Assembly: GCA_946481965.1 (NCBI GenBank) | Contig: CAMLPN010000006.1 | Location: 1-63,290, forward strand | Length of the DNA stretch: 63,290 nt | Direction: 5' to 3' | From: an uncultured Neisseriaceae bacterium | GTDB taxonomy: Bacteria > Pseudomonadota > Gammaproteobacteria > Burkholderiales > Neisseriaceae | In this document: piece by piece, positions 19,796 through 28,350 of the stretch | Layout: each line of letters starts with the position of its first letter | Position numbering within the stretch: the stretch's first letter is position 1 | Made by a program: the position numbers and the translations under genes | Notes under the pieces: model-generated | The model's input: only the letters and a program-made list of their open reading frames with translations | What the model was told of the DNA's origin: nothing | Database searches by the model: none

Positions 19796-20518
19796 TTAGT
19801 GAGTTTTGCTATTCTTATGTGCAAAAATATCGTGCAATTTCGGTTGCGGATGTTCATCTGGTTGAACCATACCTAATGAAATAACATATTTAAGCGCATC
19901 ATCAACGCTCATATCAATTTCATGCACATCATTATGATGCACCATAATATAGTAACCACCTGTTGGATTTGGTGTGGTGGGCACGTAGATAGGTATATAG
20001 TCTTCACCAGATTTGCTGCCAAAATGATGGGGCAGAGTGTTGCTAATTTCAGTAGGAATATGCCCGGATACAAAACCAATTGTCCAAATATTTGCCTGCG
20101 GAAAAGGGACCAGTACTGGTGTTTTGAAAGACTGACGAGAATCAGACAACAAAGACTCAGATACTTTTTTTACGCCAGAATAAATGCTTTTGACAACTGG
20201 TATTCGCCCCCATAATGCATCCCAAATGGCTAAAACTCTGCGCCCAAGCATATTAGCTGTCATCAGGCCAGTCAAAAACACCACCACCATGGCTATCAAT
20301 ATACCTAAACCAGGAATTTTAAAGCCAAAAATAGCTTGTGGTTGCAATCTGGCAGGTAAAATGGTGATCAAATGATCTGCAATATCAATAATATAACCAA
20401 TCGCCCAAATGGTTACTATAATAGGCAACCATACCAATACACCCATAAGCATATATTTTTTAAATGATTTTTTAAGTTTTCCGCCCTCGGCAGGCTGTGG
20501 TGACATAGTTGGGTGCAT
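19796..20518 (-). CDS. DUF502 family membrane protein
   Basis: 240 residues. Two N-terminal membrane segments (about 20-45 and 70-95) then a soluble domain with GRIPVVKSIYSGVKKV, VPFPQANIWTIGFVSG and IYVPTTPNPTGGYYIMV, all hallmarks of the DUF502/COV-like family, which is of unknown bacterial function. It precedes aspS by about 60 bases, a common beta-proteobacterial pairing. The start could instead be ATG 20506 (four residues later), since AAGGA lies almost against the first ATG. Confidence 0.9.
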   Translation of the reverse strand: MHPTMSPQPAEGGKLKKSFKKYMLMGVLVWLPIIVTIWAIGYIIDIADHLITILPARLQPQAIFGFKIPGLGILIAMVVVFLTGLMTANMLGRRVLAIWDALWGRIPVVKSIYSGVKKVSESLLSDSRQSFKTPVLVPFPQANIWTIGFVSGHIPTEISNTLPHHFGSKSGEDYIPIYVPTTPNPTGGYYIMVHHNDVHEIDMSVDDALKYVISLGMVQPDEHPQPKLHDIFAHKNSKTH

Positions 20519-20888
20519 TCCTTACATTAAAAATGAATTTGACGATATAAAATTTTATATTATACCTATATCCTGTCATTTTTACAGTGGAAATTGGTAA
20601 ATGCTGTTTGACTTAATTAACAGATAATTGTGATTCAAAATAAACTAGACAGTATCAAACCCATTATACCGACACTATTGTTCTTATAATTTTCTTTTTG
20701 AGATAGTTTACATTTTATCTAAACAACAATTTCATTCAGTAAATTTTTTACTAATTAAAGTTATTCATCTGTCTGTGCAAAATTGGTCTTTTGATTTTTT
20801 TTAATACATTGCAATAATTTAATATTTTACGCCATAATGCATCTGACATAAAAATCCATAAATTTAGTTGATAGATGAGTGACTGCCT
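20519..20888. other. 370-base intergenic region between divergent DUF502 and comEC
   Basis: AT-rich spacer expected to hold both promoters. I see no long ORF, convincing hairpin or decayed coding sequence in it. An ATG at 20875 opens only a short ORF out of frame with comEC. Confidence 0.5.
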
Positions 20889-23171
20889 GTGGATATTGGA
20901 CTTCTGCGTAAAAAGCGCCCAGTAAAATTAGCCCCATGGCTGCCGTGGTGGGTTGCTGGCGTATGTTTATCTTTCACACTGCCACAAAATAATTATCAGA
21001 ACTGGCTTATAGGAATTTTGTTAACAGCCTTGCTGACCATGATAACTAAATGGAAATGGTGTCGTAACTGTTGTTGGTTTGGTATCGGTGTTATTTTTGC
21101 TATGTGGCGTACACAGTTGGTAATACAGCAGCAATGGCCATTGAATACTAAAGCTGAGATTCAAGAAGTTAATCTTGTTGTGACTGATATCGCTCAAACT
21201 GACCGTTCTCGAAGCCGGTTTCAGGCGCAGGTGCAATTACGAGATGGAAGTATACAGAATTGGCTATTTACAGATTATGCTAAACAAACGTGGCTAGCTG
21301 GTAGTGAGTGGCGAGTCAAAGCCAGAGTACGTGCCATTATAGGTGAGAACAATACTGTTGGTTTTAATCGCGAAGCATGGGCATTAGCTAATCATATTGG
21401 AGCTGCAGCAACTATTAAAGGTAATCGGCTACCGATTAAATCTGCTAATCGTTGGGAGGGTACTTTATCCAGATGGCGGGCTAAATTAGGGGAAAGATGG
21501 CAAAAGCAACATAAAAATTATCCGCAGGGTGTTGCTTTGCTTAAAGCCTTAGCGGTTGGCGAACAATCAGCTTTACCAGCGCAAGCATGGCAGATTTTTC
21601 GACCCTTAGGTTTGAATCACCTAGTCAGTATATCTGGCTTACATGTGGGCATGTTAGCCATGCTGGCAGCGTGGTTGTGTGGCAAATTACTGCATTTTAT
21701 TCCTTTGCCTGTGCAACAACCGTGGATCTATAAGCGAATAGCGGCAGTGATTACCGCCATCATTTACAGTGCACTAGCCGGTTTTGCGGTGCCAACACAG
21801 CGCAGCATGCTTATGATCATTATTTTGGCCTTAACATGGCGACGCGGCCATCTGACAGCTATGCAATCTTGGTGGTTAACCATAGCCATAGTATTGCTGG
21901 TAGATCCTTTGGCTGTTTTAAGTATAGGATTTTGGTTATCTTTTTTATTGGTTGCTGCATTAATATGGTCTGGAGAAGGTGTTGGTCAGTTACCTAAATG
22001 GCAGCAACTATTGCAATCACAATGGGCAGCGGGCTTAGCATCATTGGTTTTGGTAGCCAATATATTTGGTTCTGTTCCATTAATGTCAGCACCAGTAAAT
22101 GCAGTTGCCATTCCATGGTTCACTTTAGTATTAGTACCAATGGCTTTAATTTCATTAATTGTACCTTGGTCTTTTTTCTCTACTTTGGCTGCATGGGTAG
22201 CTGAAAATACCATGCAGGTTTTGTATACAATAGCCAATTATGCACCCGAGTACTATCCTGCTCATGCACCGATAGGTTTATGGCTGTTAGCCATTATTAG
22301 TATTATTATTTTATTGCTGCCTCGAGGATTTTTTCTCCGTCCATTATGTCTATTGATTCTAGGCTTATTGCTAACATATCGTCCACCCAAACCTTCAGTC
22401 AATGAAGCTACAATTCGGATATGGGATGTTGGTCAAGGTTTAGCTGTTAGCGTGAGCACAGCCAGACACGAATTATTATTTGATACAGGTACGTTATATG
22501 CGGCGCAATCAGCACTATTACCCAATCTTCAGGCAGCCGGAATCAGATCTTTAGATAGTTTAGTGTTATCGCATCATGATGCGGATCATGATGGTGGCGC
22601 CATGCTGATAAAAAACCAATTGCAACCTCGGCAAATTTATGCTGGTCAAGCTAATAGTTATTCTTTTCAGGCGCAGCATTGCGAGGGTGGTACAAGCTGG
22701 CAGTGGGATGGGGTATGGTTTGAGTTTCTTAATTTACCTGTCGATAAAGAAGCAAAAAAAAATGATCGAAGTTGTGTATTACGGGTAGTCAGTGCCGGCA
22801 AAGCCATTCTAATTACTGGTGATTTGGGTAAACGTGGGGAACAGGCATTGGTGGCGAAATATGGAGACAAGCTTTATAGCCAAATTTTGATCTTGGGTCA
22901 TCATGGCAGTCGTACCTCTAGTGATCCTGTATTTATACAAACGGTTCAGCCAGATTTTGCTATTGCCAGTGCTGGCTTTGCTAACCACTACAATCATCCA
23001 CATAAGCAAATACAAGAACTCATAAAGCAAGAAAATATTGAGTTATTCCAGACGGGAAGAATGGGTGGTTTACAAACGACATTATCTGCCAAACCCATCC
23101 GGTGGCAATTATTAAGCACTAAGCAAGCATACTGGCAGCGTAAACCAATGGAAAAACCCGAAAATCGATAG
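20889..23171 (+). CDS. comEC: DNA uptake channel protein ComEC/Rec2
   Basis: Inner-membrane channel that carries single-stranded transforming DNA into the cytoplasm. 760 residues: N-terminal membrane pair plus OB-like DUF4131 region (about 15-190), the multi-spanning Competence domain with LNHLVSISGLHVGMLAML and GFAVPTQRSMLMI (about 220-490), then a metallo-beta-lactamase-like domain with LSHHDADHDGGA near 561 and LGHHGSRTSSD near 670. Translation begins at a GTG. It implies natural competence, with no other com gene in the window except a possible pilin at the far end. Confidence 0.95.
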   Translation: MDIGLLRKKRPVKLAPWLPWWVAGVCLSFTLPQNNYQNWLIGILLTALLTMITKWKWCRNCCWFGIGVIFAMWRTQLVIQQQWPLNTKAEIQEVNLVVTDIAQTDRSRSRFQAQVQLRDGSIQNWLFTDYAKQTWLAGSEWRVKARVRAIIGENNTVGFNREAWALANHIGAAATIKGNRLPIKSANRWEGTLSRWRAKLGERWQKQHKNYPQGVALLKALAVGEQSALPAQAWQIFRPLGLNHLVSISGLHVGMLAMLAAWLCGKLLHFIPLPVQQPWIYKRIAAVITAIIYSALAGFAVPTQRSMLMIIILALTWRRGHLTAMQSWWLTIAIVLLVDPLAVLSIGFWLSFLLVAALIWSGEGVGQLPKWQQLLQSQWAAGLASLVLVANIFGSVPLMSAPVNAVAIPWFTLVLVPMALISLIVPWSFFSTLAAWVAENTMQVLYTIANYAPEYYPAHAPIGLWLLAIISIIILLLPRGFFLRPLCLLILGLLLTYRPPKPSVNEATIRIWDVGQGLAVSVSTARHELLFDTGTLYAAQSALLPNLQAAGIRSLDSLVLSHHDADHDGGAMLIKNQLQPRQIYAGQANSYSFQAQHCEGGTSWQWDGVWFEFLNLPVDKEAKKNDRSCVLRVVSAGKAILITGDLGKRGEQALVAKYGDKLYSQILILGHHGSRTSSDPVFIQTVQPDFAIASAGFANHYNHPHKQIQELIKQENIELFQTGRMGGLQTTLSAKPIRWQLLSTKQAYWQRKPMEKPENR

Positions 23172-23235
23172 TAATCAATTTACGATATCGGCGTATAATA
23201 TAATCACTTTTTCAATATGTTGTGTTGGGATAGAT

Positions 23236-23667
23236 ATGTGTTGGCGAAAATATATTGGGTTAAGTATTTTGTTTGGTTTATTGCTTACTGGCTGTGCCAC
23301 ACCCGAACAGAAAGCCGCCAAAGCCGCTGCAGAAAAAGCTGCTCAACAAAAATTACAATTAGATTTAGCTGCACAATGTGATGCACGTACTGCCGAATTG
23401 ATGCAGCTCCAAATGCAAAATCCAGCATTTTTTACAGATCCTCTTAATGCCAAAACAGCTCAAGAGTATCGACATAAAGTCAATCTACCCATGTTCCAGA
23501 ATTGCTATAAACTGGCTTGGGATAATTATGTCAATAAAATGCGAGTTGAGCAGTTGCGTACATGGGAAATGCAACGTAATTGGGATGATGATCTGAACTG
23601 GAGAATGTTTCGTCCGCGTTTATGTCGCGGTATCCATAATGGCCGTTCTATCGTGTATCGTTGTTAA
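23236..23667 (+). CDS. Small lipoprotein of unknown function
   Basis: 143 residues with lipoprotein signal LFGLLLTGC (lipid-modified Cys20), then a lysine/alanine-rich helical linker (about 24-45) and a compact domain with four further cysteines (Cys48, plus cysteines around 95, 135 and 143), ending YRC. I recognise no family. It probably sits in a membrane facing the periplasm. It follows comEC by 64 bases and ends before a bidirectional terminator. Confidence 0.75.
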   Translation: MCWRKYIGLSILFGLLLTGCATPEQKAAKAAAEKAAQQKLQLDLAAQCDARTAELMQLQMQNPAFFTDPLNAKTAQEYRHKVNLPMFQNCYKLAWDNYVNKMRVEQLRTWEMQRNWDDDLNWRMFRPRLCRGIHNGRSIVYRC

Positions 23668-23743
23668 ATTTAAACATAATTCTCGTAAACCATTATGCCG
23701 ACAAATTTAATTTTGCTGTTAATCGCTCTAGATTTTATGAGTA

Positions 23744-23792
23744 AAAAAAACTGCATCTTAAACCTTATTTAAGGAAAGAATGCAGTTTTTTT
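23744..23792. terminator. Bidirectional terminator between the lipoprotein gene and lolA
   Basis: Outer stem AAAAAAACTGCAT / ATGCAGTTTTTTT (13 bp perfect) with a 23-base loop that contains an inner CCTT/AAGG pairing. U tract available on both strands. Confidence 0.85.
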
Positions 23793-23806
23793 ATGAAGTC
23801 ATCATT

Positions 23807-24421
23807 TTACTCACTTAATACATCAACACCTTTAGGTGGAGTAAATTTAAATATAGAACGATCGAATTTAGGTTTGGTATTGATATTGCTGAAAATAATT
23901 GTAGTCTGGTTGCCAAAACTATCTTTCAAATCCATTTTTGCCAGATTATCGCCACGAAACCCAATACGAATATTTTGATAACCAGTATTATTACGCTTAG
24001 GTTTCGCCCGAATATAGTTAATCCCTTCCGCAGAGCCATCTTCAGTTAGTGTATAGTTTGCATTTAATGCTGATTTATTGGAAAGAATTGCTGCAGGAGA
24101 ATCACCGATTGTTTGATTCTGAGGTCTCTTGGTTACCTGTGCCAGATCCTGATCATATAACCAGACATTTTTACCATCACCAACTATAGTTTGTTTGTAG
24201 GGTTTGATGTATTCCCAGCGGAAGAGACCCGGTCGTTGTATAGAAAAATTACCAGAAGTGGTTTGCAATCTTTTTTTACTTTGAACAGTTTGAGTAAATT
24301 GTCCAGAAATACCATCTGTATCATTGTTAAATTTATGTAACGTCTCAAGCCCACCTGCCATAACAGATGCACAAGCATACGCAATAAATGTTGTAACTAT
24401 GGTTTTACCTAAAATTTTCAT
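23807..24421 (-). CDS. lolA: Outer-membrane lipoprotein carrier protein
   Basis: Periplasmic chaperone that ferries lipoproteins from LolCDE to LolB. 204 residues with signal peptide (ending SVMAGG or near). Conserved pieces: GISGQFTQTV, SGNFSIQRPGLFRWEYIKPYKQTIVGDGKNVWLYD as separated blocks (QRPGLFRWEY, DGKNVWLYD), and NFRIGF-like NIRIGFRGD near the end. Neisserial LolA has this length. A 22-bp near-palindrome lies about 190 bases upstream. Confidence 0.93.
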   Translation of the reverse strand: MKILGKTIVTTFIAYACASVMAGGLETLHKFNNDTDGISGQFTQTVQSKKRLQTTSGNFSIQRPGLFRWEYIKPYKQTIVGDGKNVWLYDQDLAQVTKRPQNQTIGDSPAAILSNKSALNANYTLTEDGSAEGINYIRAKPKRNNTGYQNIRIGFRGDNLAKMDLKDSFGNQTTIIFSNINTKPKFDRSIFKFTPPKGVDVLSE

Positions 24422-24611
24422 TCATTATTCCTTTGATTTGAGCATTCGTTAACCACTTATTTCTAAATAATACAGCATAAAGTTATATATCTTATATTCG
24501 CATTGTAAGCTATAGCACAATAATGATCTATTTTAAACAGAAAGACAGGATAAATTTATTTGCTAAAATTTCATTTTTCATTGGCATGAGATAAAACAGT
24601 CAGAATTAAAC

Positions 24612-24633
24612 TGTTATTTGCATGCTAATAACA
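24612..24633. promoter_or_regulatory. 22-bp near-perfect palindrome
   Basis: TGTTATT..AATAACA half-sites around a GCATGC core, with one mismatched pair. It lies between the NADAR stop and lolA. It could be a weak terminator of the NADAR transcript or an operator; the half-sites resemble Zur half-sites but the spacing is 7 bases too long. Confidence 0.35.
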
Positions 24634-24651
24634 TGAATAAAATTAAAGCGC

Positions 24652-25206
24652 TCAATTTGATTCGTGTAATTGTTGTCGAACCGCCATCAATGCAAATCCA
24701 AGTAAGTTTTTACCACGCCAAGTCAGTGGATTGTCTATATTAGAAGTATTTTCGGCTAAACCTATGCCCCATATTTTGTCTACTGGACTTGCTTCAACTA
24801 ATATTTTTTGTTTTGTAGATAACAAAAATTCAGCTAAGCGCTTATTTTGCGAAAATTTAGCCACATTGCCTGCTATCACTATTGAAGAACGATGTTCATT
24901 CCATATTGCAACATCAAATCCTTTTATTTTGCGTCCCAATGATTTGGCTAACGAAGGACTTTTTGCTTTCAGAATTTCAGCCAATATTTGTTCATCTTCA
25001 AATAGTTTCGCCTTCGCTGCCATCATATAATGCTCTGCCGTTGGATAATAAACACCATCTACTTTAAAACTACTTGCAAACCATTGACTAAGGCAGGCTT
25101 TAGTGATCTCGTTTGTTGGCAAATTTTGCTTATGCCCCCAAAAATATAAATATTTGAAGCGTTTTCCAGCCCGGTATTTTTTACATAATTCGGTAATGTC
25201 CATCAT
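24652..25206 (-). CDS. NADAR family protein (YbiA-like N-glycosidase)
   Basis: 184 residues. NADAR signature: LYFWGHK near 20, LSQWFASSFKVDGVYYPTAEHYMM (in pieces WFASSF, YPTAEHYM), KAKLFEDEQI, and the C-terminal WGIGLAEN..NPLTWRGKNLLGFALM. E. coli YbiA hydrolyses damaged early riboflavin-pathway intermediates; other NADARs remove ADP-ribose from guanine in DNA as antitoxins to DarT-type toxins. No DarT-like toxin is adjacent here, so a housekeeping role is likelier. Confidence 0.9.
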   Translation of the reverse strand: MMDITELCKKYRAGKRFKYLYFWGHKQNLPTNEITKACLSQWFASSFKVDGVYYPTAEHYMMAAKAKLFEDEQILAEILKAKSPSLAKSLGRKIKGFDVAIWNEHRSSIVIAGNVAKFSQNKRLAEFLLSTKQKILVEASPVDKIWGIGLAENTSNIDNPLTWRGKNLLGFALMAVRQQLHESN

Positions 25207-25320
25207 TCAATACCTATTATCAGCCTGATAGCATGGCTGATAGATTTAACAATACTAAAAAGCTATTCAGCTAGCATAGTACCAAAGCTGATTAATAGAA
25301 AGCCATGAGTTGAGAAGTCA

Positions 25321-26211
25321 CTATTTCATTGCTGCACTCAAGGCACTGACGTTTGAGCGAAACATATCAAGATAAGTTGCTGCCGGAGCACCTTTACTTA
25401 AGGCATCTGAATATAATTGACCAGAAATTTTTATCCCAGTCTCTTTACTAATACGCTGTATCATTTTCGGATTTTTAATATTTTCTACAAACACCGCTTT
25501 AATATTCTGATTACGAATTTGATTAATGATTGACGCTACCTGGCGAGCAGACGGTTCTGCATCTGCACTTACACCTTGGGGTGCTATGAAGGTGATCTGA
25601 TAACGCTTAGCCATATAACCAAATGCATCATGACCTGTAAGAACTTTACGTTTCGAGGCGGGAATAGCTGCAAATGCTTTGGCCGCCCATTGATGTAACT
25701 GGTTTAAACGTTGTTCGTAGTTGGCTAGTCGTGACTGATAATAAGCTTTACCGGCAGGATCAATTTTTATCAGCGCATTAGCGATATTGCGTGCATAAGT
25801 ATGCATTAAAACCGGATCATTCCATACATGTGGATCGTATTTATGTTGGTGATCATGTTTATGATTCCCATCATTCAAAACTTGTGGTTGAATTCCTTGT
25901 ACTGCATATATTACAGGCACATGACTTTGTTCAGCAGCACGCTGTAAAGATAAAGATTCAAGTCCATAACCATTCAGTAATATTAATTTAGCACTGCGCA
26001 TCTGCCGCAAATCTTTGCTCAACAACTGATACATATGGGTATCCTGATCAGCACCAATCAAGGTGGAAACCTGAATCCTGTCACCGCCAATTTGTTTGGT
26101 AACGTCGCCGAGAATACTGAAGCTGGCTACTACCGGCAATGGTGCAGCCTGTACAAGATGTATAAAAACACTCAAAAATGTAAAAGATAGAACAGAAATA
26201 ATACGTCTCAT
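25321..26211 (-). CDS. znuA: Zinc (or manganese) ABC transporter, periplasmic binding protein
   Basis: 296 residues, signal peptide to HLVQA. Cluster A-I metal-binding protein: metal histidines in DTHMYQ, DPHVWNDP and TGHDAFGY, with an acidic ligand in the C-lobe near YSDALS. Between the first two lies a histidine-rich loop (NHKHDHQHKYDPH), typical of zinc-specific ZnuA and used as a zinc sensor or shuttle. With Zur-like boxes ahead of the operon, zinc is favoured over manganese. Last gene of the ATPase-permease-binding protein set. Confidence 0.9.
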   Translation of the reverse strand: MRRIISVLSFTFLSVFIHLVQAAPLPVVASFSILGDVTKQIGGDRIQVSTLIGADQDTHMYQLLSKDLRQMRSAKLILLNGYGLESLSLQRAAEQSHVPVIYAVQGIQPQVLNDGNHKHDHQHKYDPHVWNDPVLMHTYARNIANALIKIDPAGKAYYQSRLANYEQRLNQLHQWAAKAFAAIPASKRKVLTGHDAFGYMAKRYQITFIAPQGVSADAEPSARQVASIINQIRNQNIKAVFVENIKNPKMIQRISKETGIKISGQLYSDALSKGAPAATYLDMFRSNVSALSAAMK

Positions 26212-26246
26212 ATAATTTTATCCAGATGGGTTTTCAGATTAAATGT

Positions 26247-27104
26247 TTAGACTACATGGTGGCGACTACGTCGATAGAGTTGCCATAAAATGCCATTTTC
26301 GGTACCAATAAAAAGAGAAATAATATAAATTAGTCCACAACATAAAATAATTGCCGGCCCTGAGGGCAGATCAATGTAATAAGACAGTAATAAACCGGTA
26401 AAACCACATAAGCCAGCTAAAAATGCCGCCAGTACCATTGTCCAGCCCATTGTCTTACTCCATAATCTGGCTGTAATAGCAGGTAACATCATTAAACCTA
26501 CAGACATTAATGTCCCTAATGCTTGAAAACCTGCTACAAGATTAAGTACCACCAGTATCAGAAATAGAATATGCCATAATGACCCTTTGCCGTTTACTGA
26601 GCGCAAAAATAAAGGATCGACGCTTTCCATCATTAGCGGGCGATAGATGATGGCAAGCACTATCAACGTAAAACTGGAAACCAATGCCACTAAAGTTAGT
26701 GCTGGCAAATCTATAGCCAGAATAGAACCAAATAATAAATTTAAAAGATCAACGCTATTACCGTTTTTGCTAACTAATACAACTCCTAAAGCCAAACAAG
26801 TCAGAAAAAATGCGGCAAAACTGGCATCTTCTTTTACATGGGCAAAACGACTTGCTAAACCAGCTAACAAAGCCATACACAGCCCGGCAATAAAACCACC
26901 TAAGCTCATGGCAGGCAGGCTTAATCCAGCTATCATGTAACCAATTGCCGCTCCCGGTAAAATAGCATGTCCGAGGGCGTCGCCCACCAGACTCATGCGT
27001 CGCATCATTAAAAACACGCCAACTGGAGCGGTGCCAATTGCCAGAAACACAATCGATGTCAATGCATAACGCATAAATTCATAATCAACAAAAGGATTTA
27101 ACAT
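26247..27104 (-). CDS. znuB: Zinc ABC transporter permease
   Basis: 285 residues, about eight membrane segments, ABC-3 family. Conserved stretches GDALGHAILPGAAIGYMIAG (from residue 36) and LMSVGLMMLPAITARLWS. Starts MLNPFVDYEFMRYALTS, the standard family start. Separated from the binding protein gene by 35 bases but from the upstream ATPase gene by 316, unusual for this operon type. Confidence 0.92.
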   Translation of the reverse strand: MLNPFVDYEFMRYALTSIVFLAIGTAPVGVFLMMRRMSLVGDALGHAILPGAAIGYMIAGLSLPAMSLGGFIAGLCMALLAGLASRFAHVKEDASFAAFFLTCLALGVVLVSKNGNSVDLLNLLFGSILAIDLPALTLVALVSSFTLIVLAIIYRPLMMESVDPLFLRSVNGKGSLWHILFLILVVLNLVAGFQALGTLMSVGLMMLPAITARLWSKTMGWTMVLAAFLAGLCGFTGLLLSYYIDLPSGPAIILCCGLIYIISLFIGTENGILWQLYRRSRHHVV

Positions 27105-27420
27105 GATTATTTTCGTGAAGTTTATATAAATGATTAAAAAATTAAATTTGCTTTGCTAACTGGTAATATTACTGTACCTATTTGTAACTATTTCATAGTT
27201 TTTTACTTATAACACTTTATACAGATTAATAAATATTAGTTTTATCAATTTGTTAGAACTTTATTTAAAATTCTGAAGTTTTACTATTAGATCCCACTTT
27301 TCCAGGCTAATATTTCAATTAGCAGCATATATTTTCAGTTTGGCTTGATATTTAAGGTCAAAAAAGCTTCTCTTTTTTTCGATAAATAGTTACTCACAAA
27401 AGGCAGAGTAATCCTCAATA
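27105..27420. other. 316-base non-coding gap inside the zinc-transporter gene set
   Basis: AT-rich. Contains a perfect 10-bp palindrome GTAATATTAC (27163-27172) and a weak A/T hairpin near 27360-27379 that could be a terminator after the ATPase gene. A 13-codon ATG ORF on the minus strand is probably chance. It may hold a second promoter for znuB-znuA. I see no clear Zur box here. Confidence 0.45.
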
Positions 27421-28149
27421 TTATCTGTGACACCACTGATTCTGTTCTGGTTGCTGCATAGTAATCTGGGCTTGGTGTAAATGGTTTTCAGTCAGGACTT
27501 TACTGGTTTCACCCGCTGCAATTACTTTTCGAGCTAGTAATAGCGAATAGGGGAAGTATATTTTCACTTGCTGATAATCATGTAACACTGTAATCACTGT
27601 ACATTGATGCTGTTTTTGATACTCTCGGATAATATGAAGTAAAGCAGTAGTGGTAGCTTCATCCACGGCATTGAAAGGCTCATCCAGCAATAAGAATTTT
27701 GCTTGCTGTATGAGCATACGTGCCAGCAAGACGCGTTGAAATTGTCCGTTCGATAATTGAGCAATCGGCCGGTGAATGAAATTGCTCATACCTACCTGTT
27801 CAATTGCAGCATAAACTCGCTGTTTGAAAGTAGTGTTAACGTCTTTAAAAAAACCTATTTCATACCATAGACCCATTGCAGCCAGTTCAAAAACGCTCAT
27901 GGGCTGACTGCGATCAATATCCGATTGCTGTGGTAAATAGGCTATATCTGAACGGCGCAAATTGTTCCATAATATCCGGCCACTATCGGTTTTAACTAAG
28001 CCCATTATGGCTTTTAATAACGTAGATTTACCTGCACCATTAGGACCTAAAATAGCCCACATTTCATTATTACTGAAAGTAAGATTGATGTGATGAATGG
28101 CCGGGCTGTGACGATAGCTAACAGTGACATCATTCAGTTCAATACTCAT
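27421..28149 (-). CDS. znuC: Zinc ABC transporter ATP-binding protein
   Basis: 242 residues from MSIELNDVTVSYRHSP. Walker A GPNGAGKSTLL near 36, ABC signature LSNGQFQRVLLARML, Walker B FLLLDEPFNAVD, and the H-loop VLHDY. The C-terminus (NQWCHR) lacks any cysteine-rich extension. Start 28149 gives the family's usual N-terminus and its ATG overlaps the stop of an upstream mini-ORF (ATGA); an in-frame extension to 28182 lies within that mini-ORF and is unlikely. Confidence 0.92.
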   Translation of the reverse strand: MSIELNDVTVSYRHSPAIHHINLTFSNNEMWAILGPNGAGKSTLLKAIMGLVKTDSGRILWNNLRRSDIAYLPQQSDIDRSQPMSVFELAAMGLWYEIGFFKDVNTTFKQRVYAAIEQVGMSNFIHRPIAQLSNGQFQRVLLARMLIQQAKFLLLDEPFNAVDEATTTALLHIIREYQKQHQCTVITVLHDYQQVKIYFPYSLLLARKVIAAGETSKVLTENHLHQAQITMQQPEQNQWCHR

Positions 28150-28250
28150 AAAGCACCAATTGCCCAGGCATACATAGCCCATAACCCAGCCAAAAGCAGA
28201 CTAACCCAGCATAAACGTTTAACAGCGCTGCTAAGCAGTAAAGAAAACAT
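28146..28250 (-). CDS. 34-residue single-span membrane mini-protein or leader, coupled to znuC
   Basis: ATG with AAGGG 5 bases upstream opens a 34-codon frame beginning MFSLLLSSAVKRLCW, with one hydrophobic, tryptophan-rich segment (about 14-34) and positively charged KR just before it. Its TGA overlaps the znuC ATG. It lies directly after the Zur-like boxes, so it would be the first cistron of the zinc operon. No family recognised. It may be a translated leader that only feeds ribosomes to znuC. Confidence 0.5.
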   Translation of the reverse strand: MFSLLLSSAVKRLCWVSLLLAGLWAMYAWAIGAL

Positions 28251-28278
28251 ATAGACCCTTATCAAGATTAAGTTTAAA

Positions 28279-28297
28279 AATGTTACTATATAACATT
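28279..28297 (-). promoter_or_regulatory. Zur-box-like operator, proximal
   Basis: Palindrome with half-sites AATGTTA and TAACATT around a 5-base centre. Against the neisserial Zur consensus as I remember it (TGTTAT-n3-ATAACA) only one core position differs. It sits about 30 bases before the mini-ORF start and ~130 before znuC, where a zinc-loaded repressor would block transcription. Confidence 0.65.
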
Positions 28298-28302
28298 ACA
28301 TC

Positions 28303-28321
28303 AATGATACATTATAACAAT
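28303..28321 (-). promoter_or_regulatory. Zur-box-like operator, distal
   Basis: Second copy, more degenerate (TGATA..TATAACA; two core mismatches), with its centre 24 bases from the proximal one, i.e. near two helical turns. Possible promoter elements overlap it (minus-strand TTGAGT at 28333-28328, TATCAT at 28309-28304, spacing 18). Confidence 0.5.
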
Positions 28322-28350
28322 AATAATACTCAATTCTTTTGAACGGTAAC

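Noticed and set aside
20875..20925. ATG 20875 as the comEC start
   Set aside because: Out of frame with comEC; it gives only a short ORF. The GTG at 20889 is in frame.
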